From the NCBI GenBank assembly GCA_005883085.1, contig VBAY01000072.1:1-10233 (forward strand): 10,233 nucleotides of DNA, written 5' to 3'. The stretch comes from Candidatus Bathyarchaeota archaeon. Its GTDB lineage: Archaea > Thermoproteota > Bathyarchaeia > 40CM-2-53-6. Both the position numbers and the translations under genes were made by a program. Positions 6,179-10,233 of the stretch are shown here, piece after piece. Within the stretch, counting starts at the first letter, position 1. Each line of letters opens with the position of its first letter. Below the pieces are notes generated by a model. The model had not been told where the DNA came from and made no database searches. It worked only from the letters and a program-made list of their open reading frames with translations.

Positions 6179-7099
6179 TCAGACGCTGAGTGAAATATTC
6201 ATCTCGTGCGCAATATCAAGCAGGCACTGTTGTGCTTGATCTGCGTCATCTTCGATTATAGGATGAAGACTGTACCGTGCCTCCTCGAAGAGATCTGTCA
6301 GTTCTCGCATAGATGATCCTTTGATCACCAACATCTTACGTATCGCCATTTCTAGTTCCCTGGCCGTCTGGTCGGAGGTGATACTGGCGCCTAGTCGCTG
6401 GGCGGATTGGACCATACGCATGTAACAGTTGATGATCCTGGTCCTAGGGTCGGCCTCTGTCCGGGCCTCAAGGATGCGAAACGCATCTTCAACCGACGCG
6501 ATGCCCTCGGCCGTGGGTGGAGCCAACTGGCCGACTAGTTCCGACCTCGTTTCATTCCACGATACAATAATGCCACGCGCGACTATTACAGTTGATACCA
6601 CCAGGAACCCCAAGAAGGCTGCTAGGAACCAGTTTGACTGTACGATGCTACTCAGCTGGGCGACCGTTACCAGAAACGGGAGCTGCGGGCCTGATACGGA
6701 TCCTGATACGACTTTGTCGACTCCGACTGGAGCCTGGCCTTGAGTGTTGCAGAAGATCCCGCCGCACTTCTGCGTAAGGACGAGTATGGCGACCGCCCAT
6801 GAGCTCATCCAGACGACGAGCTTAATGATACTTGACTGTTTTTTCTTTCTCGCGGCTTTCCTTCTCCGTGCAAGCCCGAGGCCTAGGGCGTCGGACAGAT
6901 ATCGCCAGTTGAAGGCCGTGTATGCAATCATAACAATGACCAGACCGAAAACGAGCAATGGAGCCAGATATACTACGTAGACCAGCCAAGTGGAACCGAG
7001 TAGCAGAGACCCTTCTGGCTGGGTTCTCGAGAGCGATCCAAGTGCGAAGGCTATCACTATGAGTGCTATTAGAAAAGGTAGAAGCCGGTTTCCTCTCAG
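6179..7099 (-). CDS. DUF4129 domain membrane protein, first gene of the MoxR operon
   Basis: A 306-residue protein read from CTG at 7099. It has an N-terminal signal-like helix (R2, R5, then about 7-23), a second helix (about 34-60), a very basic stretch (RRRKAARKKK), a third helix followed by an extracytoplasmic loop with two cysteines (QKCGGIFCN), a fourth helix (about 157-176), and a C-terminal helical domain with the DUF4129 pattern (YMRMVQSAQRLG ... ELTDLFEEARYS). No ATG, GTG or TTG lies between the upstream in-frame TAA (7112-7114) and GTG 7057. Starting at that GTG would cut the first helix in half and remove its arginines. CTG at 7099 has AAGGAG eight bases upstream, and ATT at 7102 is an alternative. 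DUF4129 proteins with transglutaminase or DUF58/MoxR partners are envelope-associated; the function here is unknown. Confidence 0.88.
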   Translation of the reverse strand: MRGNRLLPFLIALIVIAFALGSLSRTQPEGSLLLGSTWLVYVVYLAPLLVFGLVIVMIAYTAFNWRYLSDALGLGLARRRKAARKKKQSSIIKLVVWMSSWAVAILVLTQKCGGIFCNTQGQAPVGVDKVVSGSVSGPQLPFLVTVAQLSSIVQSNWFLAAFLGFLVVSTVIVARGIIVSWNETRSELVGQLAPPTAEGIASVEDAFRILEARTEADPRTRIINCYMRMVQSAQRLGASITSDQTARELEMAIRKMLVIKGSSMRELTDLFEEARYSLHPIIEDDADQAQQCLLDIAHEMNISLSV

Positions 7100-7107
7100 A
7101 ATCCCTG

Positions 7108-7113
7108 CTCCTT
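7108..7113 (-). promoter_or_regulatory. Shine-Dalgarno of the DUF4129 gene
   Basis: Minus-strand AAGGAG, 8 bases before CTG at 7099 (5 bases before ATT at 7102). It supports a non-canonical start that keeps the N-terminal membrane helix. Confidence 0.6.
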
Positions 7114-7140
7114 ATCATGCACGAGTGAGGATGATTGGCG

Positions 7141-7152
7141 ATAAATACTTGT
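7141..7152 (-). promoter_or_regulatory. TATA-box promoter of the MoxR/DUF58 operon
   Basis: Minus strand reads acaagtatttat, a good archaeal TATA box. A start of transcription about 25 bases downstream falls near 7120, leaving a leader of about 20 bases that contains AAGGAG before the first gene. No other TATA-like element is seen at the tightly packed junctions below, so it probably drives all five genes. Confidence 0.6.
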
Positions 7153-7169
7153 CCAAAGCCAGCCTCTCG

Positions 7170-7189
7170 CGAGCTTCAGGAGAAGCTCG
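7170..7189. promoter_or_regulatory. Perfect inverted repeat upstream of the operon TATA box
   Basis: cgagcttc-agga-gaagctcg: an 8-bp perfect inverted repeat with a 4-base centre, about 18 bases upstream of the TATA box of the operon and downstream of the UPF0147 stop. It could be a regulator binding site, or a stem ending the UPF0147 transcript, although no strong T-run follows. Confidence 0.5.
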
Positions 7190-7241
7190 GTAAAACGTCT
7201 AGCGTTAGCGATCTGTGAAGAAACGGCTGCCTGGGATGGCT

Positions 7242-7520
7242 CTAGTCTTTTACTGCTTCAAGGATGCTCGCGACGTTCCAGAGTTTGACTCTCGTGTATG
7301 GCGGCATGTTAGGGTCTTGGCTGATCTCGTCTAGTGTTGAGATGGCGTTTGAGGCGCGTACGCCTATTGTATGGCCCTGTGCTTGGAGCGCGTCCATCGC
7401 GCCTTTGGCTGCTCGTCGGATGTTGCGAGGGGTTGTATTGTCATTGGAGACTTCGTTGAGTACGGCTAGGGCCTGTTTTATCCGTGTTTCGTATTCTTCT
7501 TTCCGTTTTGCTTTTTGCAG
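7242..7520 (-). CDS. UPF0147 family protein
   Basis: A 92-residue small helical protein of the archaeal UPF0147 family, function unknown. Diagnostic stretches are VLNEVSNDNTTPRNIRRAAK in the middle, then GVRASNAISTLDEISQDPNMP and a C-terminal TRVKLWNVASILEAVKD. The family is near-universal in archaea and about 85-95 residues long, so the gene is complete. The frame opens after a TGA (7526-7528); the only plausible initiator before the family domain is CTG at 7520, with GGTGA six bases upstream. No in-frame ATG, GTG or TTG occurs until an ATG deep inside the domain. Alternatively a GTG (7529) or ATG in another frame is the start and a one-base indel separates it. A TATA-like element lies at 7600-7609. 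Confidence 0.9.
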   Translation of the reverse strand: MQKAKRKEEYETRIKQALAVLNEVSNDNTTPRNIRRAAKGAMDALQAQGHTIGVRASNAISTLDEISQDPNMPPYTRVKLWNVASILEAVKD

Positions 7521-7526
7521 GCGCTT

Positions 7527-7531
7527 TCACC
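7527..7531 (-). promoter_or_regulatory. Shine-Dalgarno of UPF0147
   Basis: Minus-strand GGTGA, a typical archaeal anti-16S match, 6 bases before the inferred CTG start at 7520. Confidence 0.5.
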
Positions 7532-7599
7532 AGTCTCTTGGATGGGCGTCTTGCCTCTGTACGCATCCTAGCCCAGAGGGTGAGGACGGGCTGGGTTCT

Positions 7600-7609
7600 G
7601 ATTAAAAGA
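7600..7609 (-). promoter_or_regulatory. TATA-like promoter of UPF0147
   Basis: Minus strand reads atcttttaatcag with purine-rich sequence (ggaa) upstream, like a BRE plus TATA box. Transcription would begin near 7577, about 55 bases before the inferred start codon. Confidence 0.45.
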
Positions 7610-7659
7610 TTTCCATTTGTCATCAGATGACATGGACTGGTCCTGAACCGGAATTCGAT

Positions 7660-7670
7660 CGCCATTGGCG
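7660..7670. promoter_or_regulatory. Short palindrome cgccattggcg upstream of UPF0147 promoter
   Basis: A perfect 5+1+5 palindrome about 55 bases upstream of the TATA-like element. It could be an operator half-site pair or chance. Confidence 0.2.
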
Positions 7671-7737
7671 AGAAATCTGTGCTTTCATTCTCAAACCGGT
7701 TAGTTTCACAATAGTCCAAGGGAACCACTCTTACGAC

Positions 7738-7921
7738 GCGAGGGTCAGTCGCTAAGACTCCCTATTTTCCCAGGAGCATTTTCTGTCCAGCATGGATTAT
7801 CGGCGAAACAGGCTGATCAGGGCACAAATCCAGGCCAGGATGGCCTGGCGGAGATCACGACAATTCCGAACGAATTTCGGGAGAGTTGAAGGGGGCGTCA
7901 CAGACCCGATATCAGGGCTGA
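7738..7921 (-). repeat. 184-bp inverted repeat, right copy
   Basis: Exact reverse complement of 2509-2692, no mismatches over 184 bases. Just inside the pair the flanks still look loosely alike (ccactcttacgacgcgaggg here, ccacttatgcagtgcgaggg on the minus strand of the left copy), while outside 7921 the match stops abruptly. A short Arg-rich frame (ATG 7792 to stop 7963-7965, 57 aa) reads through it on the plus strand and differs from the left copy only after the repeat end. Confidence 0.95.
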
Positions 7922-7962
7922 AAATGGGTGATTTGCTAGATGATATTCACATGATTCCGCCT

Positions 7963-7987
7963 TGAGAACGTTTTCAATCGTTTCTCA
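7963..7987. other. Imperfect hairpin just outside the right repeat
   Basis: tgagaacg pairs with cgtttctca (one bulged base) around an 8-base loop. It lies between the right inverted repeat and the Hjc-like gene. No gene is seen in 7922-8138. Role unknown. Confidence 0.3.
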
Positions 7988-8057
7988 GTTCGTGTCTCGG
8001 TAGGCCAAGGCTTGCTGAATTCGAAACTTGCTCTCTTCCTGCTGGGAAGAAGCGTGC

Positions 8058-8075
8058 ATCCTCCTAATTGAGGAT
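8058..8075. other. Hairpin atcctc/gaggat upstream of the Hjc-like gene
   Basis: A 6-bp perfect inverted repeat with a 6-base loop (ctaatt), about 65 bases before the TTG start at 8139. Possible operator or leader stem; no further support. Confidence 0.25.
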
Positions 8076-8138
8076 CTGAATAGTTTCGCAGGTATCCACT
8101 GTTCTTAAGAGACCGAATGTCCAACAATCGGAAGAAAC

Positions 8139-8456
8139 TTGTCGAATTACGAAACGGGCAGAAGGCTAGAGTACAGAATCAGAGATATTTTCCGAAGAGA
8201 AGGATACTTGGTCATAAGGGCAGCGCAATCGAAACCCATCGACCTAGTCTGCATGAGAGATGGAAGATCATTCTTGATAGAATGCAAGACAGACCGATCG
8301 TGGCTTGGGAAAGATAGGAAGAAAGAGCTTCTAGGATTGGCTGAGCAGGCAGGCATGCCAATAATCCTAGCTAAACGAAAGAGACGCAAAGTAGAGCTGA
8401 CAAACCTTGCCGATGGAAAAATGTTCGACCCGAAGAATCTAACAGCTATTCCTTGA
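8139..8456 (+). CDS. Hjc-like Holliday junction resolvase / RecB-type nuclease
   Basis: A 105-residue nuclease of the archaeal Hjc-like (PD-(D/E)xK) superfamily. Visible: an N-terminal helix with E5, E11 and arginines (ETGRRLEYRIRDIFRREGY), then R27, S31, catalytic D35 (KPIDLV) and the E48-x-K50 pair (LIECKTDR), with a helical C-terminal part. Such enzymes resolve four-way DNA junctions or cut branched DNA in the cytoplasm. It is shorter than classic Hjc (about 120-140 residues) and lacks a clear GS-x-G loop, so a related nuclease with other substrates is possible. Start is TTG at 8139 with GGAAG upstream; an ATG at 8117 is in another frame. The 3' end overlaps the convergent UPF0148 gene by 11 bases. 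Confidence 0.82.
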   Translation: MSNYETGRRLEYRIRDIFRREGYLVIRAAQSKPIDLVCMRDGRSFLIECKTDRSWLGKDRKKELLGLAEQAGMPIILAKRKRRKVELTNLADGKMFDPKNLTAIP

Positions 8457-8799
8457 ACGAATCCTTCAGACCCCGAAGCTTCTCCAGCATCGACAGCCAA
8501 CCAAAAACCAAGTTACTGTACAACGAGAGCTTCTCAGGATCCTTCTCGACCTTCAATACCTCGTTCGCTTCACTGATCTTCCCGACGATCGTCATCTCAA
8601 CCGATTCCAGGAGATAGCCTGGGGAGAGGGTGGCCTCGGGGGACATAGCCTTCTGATAGACCACAGGTTTGTTACACTTGGCACAGAAGACCTCACCCTT
8701 CACTTTGAAGAGGGGCGTTCCGCAGACGGGACAAACGTCAGAGAGCATAGTGGCGCCTGACTTCAGCAGGTCTGCCATACGCTTCACATCCTCAGACAT
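8446..8799 (-). CDS. UPF0148 / SSSCA1 (autoantigen p27-type) zinc-ribbon protein
   Basis: A 117-residue protein with the Auto_anti-p27 (Sjogren syndrome/scleroderma autoantigen 1) domain: N-terminal helix MSEDVKRMADLLKSGATML, then a zinc ribbon with C23, C26 (CPVCGTPLF) and C39, C42 (FCAKCNKP). The C-terminal half is helical and charged. Archaeal members are small, widespread and of unknown function; the ribbon suggests nucleic acid or protein binding. Start is ATG at 8799, the one clear ATG start in this window, with a TATA box at 8831-8840. It is convergent with, and overlaps, the Hjc-like gene, and divergent from the PfpI gene. Confidence 0.92.
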   Translation of the reverse strand: MSEDVKRMADLLKSGATMLSDVCPVCGTPLFKVKGEVFCAKCNKPVVYQKAMSPEATLSPGYLLESVEMTIVGKISEANEVLKVEKDPEKLSLYSNLVFGWLSMLEKLRGLKDSFKE

Positions 8800-8830
8800 C
8801 GTCGACTAACAGGAATAGTGTGCTCGGCGC

Positions 8831-8840
8831 TCTATAAATC
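8831..8840 (-). promoter_or_regulatory. TATA box of the UPF0148 gene
   Basis: Minus strand gatttataga, a strong archaeal TATA match about 37 bases before the ATG at 8799, giving a leader of roughly 10 bases. Confidence 0.6.
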
Positions 8841-8894
8841 GCACGGGACCAAGAGCTGTCGATCAAGGCCTCAGGGAAGCCACGAGTCTAGAAA

Positions 8895-8909
8895 GCGCTC
8901 AAAGAGCGC
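8895..8909. promoter_or_regulatory. Hairpin/palindrome gcgctc-aaa-gagcgc in the divergent promoter region
   Basis: A perfect 6-bp inverted repeat with a 3-base centre, immediately upstream of the PfpI TATA-like element and between two divergent genes. Its place suits an operator; it could equally form a short RNA stem. Confidence 0.4.
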
Positions 8910-8917
8910 CAAAAGCC

Positions 8918-8924
8918 ATTATAG
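8918..8924 (+). promoter_or_regulatory. TATA-like element of the PfpI-family gene
   Basis: attatag, about 50 bases before the start codon. Predicted transcription start near 8947 leaves a leader of about 25 bases carrying GGGGTG. Confidence 0.4.
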
Positions 8925-8973
8925 CTAAGCTAGGACCAGCTAAACAAGGGTCAAACTCGCAGGGGTGTAGTTG

Positions 8974-9528
8974 GTGCCAAACGATCTGAAGGGAAAGACA
9001 GCGGCCTTCATTGTCGCGGATGAGTTCGAGGACCTTGAACTATTCCATCCACTATACCGCCTGCAAGAGGAGGGAATCAGCACCATTATCATCGGACTAA
9101 CGAAGGACCCTATCAAGGGAAAGAAAGGATACTCGATCACACCCAACGCATCGATTGACGAGGTAAGTTCAGAGAACTTCGACTTTCTAGTCGTTCCAGG
9201 GGGAAAATCGCCAGAAAAACTACGACTCAACGGCAAGATCCTCCGATTTGTGAAGGACCTTGACCGTCAGGGTAAACCTATTGCTGCTATCTGCCACGCA
9301 GGCCAAGTGCTAGCCTCCGCAGGAATTGTGAAGAACAAGACGCTAACATGTGTTGCGGGAATAAGGGATGACATGATCAACGCCGGAGCTCACTATGTCG
9401 ACCAGGCTGTCGTGACGGACGGAAATCTCGTAACGTCAAGAACCCCCAGCGATCTTCCAGAATTCGCGAGAGCAATGATCGAGGCGTTCCGGAAGCCGCA
9501 ACTCTTGCAAGCCCCACGATCACGATAG
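8974..9528 (+). CDS. PfpI/DJ-1 family protein (class I glutamine amidotransferase-like)
   Basis: A 184-residue protein very close in layout to the archaeal PfpI type (about 166 residues). It shows ADEFEDLELFHPLYRL near the N-terminus (E19 matching the conserved elbow Glu), VVPGGKSPEKLRLN, the nucleophile AAICHAGQVLASAG with C107-H108, and GIRDDMINAGAHYVDQAVV followed by the TSRTPSDLP motif. PfpI-like proteins have been described as intracellular proteases, and related members as deglycases or chaperones protecting against carbonyl damage; the activity here is not decided. HAG after the Cys replaces the usual HGP. Start GTG at 8974 is preferred because GGGGTG lies six bases upstream; TTG at 8971 is possible. 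It is divergent from UPF0148. Confidence 0.93.
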   Translation: MPNDLKGKTAAFIVADEFEDLELFHPLYRLQEEGISTIIIGLTKDPIKGKKGYSITPNASIDEVSSENFDFLVVPGGKSPEKLRLNGKILRFVKDLDRQGKPIAAICHAGQVLASAGIVKNKTLTCVAGIRDDMINAGAHYVDQAVVTDGNLVTSRTPSDLPEFARAMIEAFRKPQLLQAPRSR

Positions 9529-9575
9529 TTCTAGCAAAGGGAGACCAATAGCCTGTCTCGACAAGAGTCAGGTAG

Positions 9576-9585
9576 AGTTATTACT
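9576..9585 (+). promoter_or_regulatory. Possible TATA-like element of the VAT gene
   Basis: agttattact, about 45 bases before the TTG at 9627. Transcription would start near 9606 with a leader of about 20 bases. A second AT-rich stretch (gataattt, 9591-9598) is an alternative. Confidence 0.3.
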
Positions 9586-9626
9586 TCAAAGATAATTTCG
9601 CTCTGACGGAGTTCAGAGACTCAACC

Positions 9627-10233
9627 TTGCCAGAAAAAACACTCACGCTTAGAGTCGCAGACGCATACCAGAGAGATGTCGGTCGAGGTATTGCTCGAGT
9701 AGACCCGAAAGTTGTGGACGAACTCGGTCTGACCTCGGGTGACGTGATCCAGATCGTTGGTAAGAAGAAGACAACTGCTCTCTCCTGGCCTGGATACGAA
9801 TCCGATCATGGAAAGGGAACGATACGTATCGATGGTTATCTGAGGAACAACGCTGGCGTTTCAATAGACGACAAGGTCACGATTCGGAAGATCGAGGCAA
9901 AGATCGCTCAACGCGTAACCTTGGCGCCAACTGAACCGCTCCGGATCGTAGGAGGAGAGGAATATCTCAGCCAGATCCTGGAAGGCCGGGTCCTGGCACG
10001 AGGGGACTATGTGCCGATAAGCGTGATGGGTCGCAAGATCGACCTTGTCGTCACGAGCACGACTCCGACCGCCGAAGCAGTCATCGTCACAGACCAGACG
10101 CAAGTCACTGTCGGCGAACAAGTGAAGGAAGCACCTAGAGCGATCCCTAGGATCGCGTACGAGGACATTGGGGGCCTTCGGCCTGTTATCCAGAAAGTCC
10201 GGGAGATGATCGAGCTCCCCTTGAGGCATCCGG
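9627..10233 (+). CDS. VAT / CDC48 family AAA ATPase, N-terminal part
   Basis: Partial: 202 codons seen before the window ends, of a protein normally about 730-760 residues. Residues 1-92 form the double-psi barrel (TLRVADAYQRDVGRGIARVD, then LGLTSGDVIQIVG and the end of the subdomain), 93-165 the second N-domain (VTLAPTEPLRI ... LARGDYVPISVMGRKIDLVV), and residue 177 onward enters the first AAA domain (AYEDIGGLRPVIQKVREMIE). The Walker motifs lie beyond the edge. Archaeal VAT is a cytoplasmic hexameric unfoldase that feeds proteins to the proteasome. The start is TTG at 9627; the frame is open from 9576 but only a CTG (9603) lies upstream, and the TTG gives the N-terminus usual for the family. 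Confidence 0.95.
   Translation, partial: MPEKTLTLRVADAYQRDVGRGIARVDPKVVDELGLTSGDVIQIVGKKKTTALSWPGYESDHGKGTIRIDGYLRNNAGVSIDDKVTIRKIEAKIAQRVTLAPTEPLRIVGGEEYLSQILEGRVLARGDYVPISVMGRKIDLVVTSTTPTAEAVIVTDQTQVTVGEQVKEAPRAIPRIAYEDIGGLRPVIQKVREMIELPLRHP

Noticed and set aside
7264..7605. 113-codon plus-strand open frame
   Set aside because: It is the complement of the UPF0147 gene, whose family motifs on the minus strand are clear.
2509..7921. Composite transposon with target-site duplication
   Set aside because: The outer flanks (cgtta on the left, aaatg on the right) do not match, and no transposase is present between the repeats.
7936..8127. 63-codon minus-strand frame between the right repeat and the Hjc-like gene
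   Set aside because: No recognisable motif, no convincing ribosome binding site, and composition no better than chance.
1..10233. CRISPR array or tandem repeat system
   Set aside because: No regularly spaced direct repeats were seen; repeats are limited to the inverted 184-bp pair and short dispersed motifs.

Overview
The window looks archaeal, most likely from the Nitrososphaeria (Thaumarchaeota) or a related Thermoproteota lineage. It carries the N-terminus of a VAT/CDC48 AAA ATPase, a UPF0147 protein, a UPF0148 (SSSCA1-type) zinc-ribbon protein and an Hjc-like resolvase, and several genes have TATA-like promoters with GGTGA/GTGATC-type Shine-Dalgarno sites. Lineage is inferred from gene content only. 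Few genes begin with ATG: GTG and TTG dominate, and three reading frames appear to need CTG.

Layout. The left edge (1-323, minus) is the N-terminal part of a secreted phosphoesterase. A gene-poor stretch of about 650 bases (324-977) follows; it holds strong predicted stem-loops, a 14-base direct repeat and one open frame of unknown status. An M20 metallopeptidase (978-2354, minus) comes next. Just upstream of it is a 114-base segment (2357-2470, minus) that folds with closed ends and has weak 5S rRNA-like features.

The centre is a five-gene minus-strand operon (transcribed 7099 to 2819): DUF4129 membrane protein, small two-helix membrane protein, MoxR AAA ATPase, DUF58 protein, polytopic membrane protein. 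Genes abut or overlap by a few bases. A TATA box at 7141-7152 fits its first gene. This is the known MoxR-DUF58-DUF4129 type of locus, in which a MoxR chaperone is thought to act on a vWA-like DUF58 partner at the membrane. UPF0147 (7242-7520, minus) lies just upstream with its own promoter.

The operon and UPF0147 are bracketed by two identical 184-base sequences in opposite orientation (2509-2692 and 7738-7921), about 5.0 kb apart. This is the most striking structure in the window: a possible invertible segment or a pair of non-autonomous repeat elements. No recombinase or transposase is visible in the window.

The right part holds convergent, slightly overlapping Hjc-like nuclease (plus) and UPF0148 (minus) genes, then a PfpI/DJ-1 family protein (plus) and the start of VAT (plus), cut by the window end.
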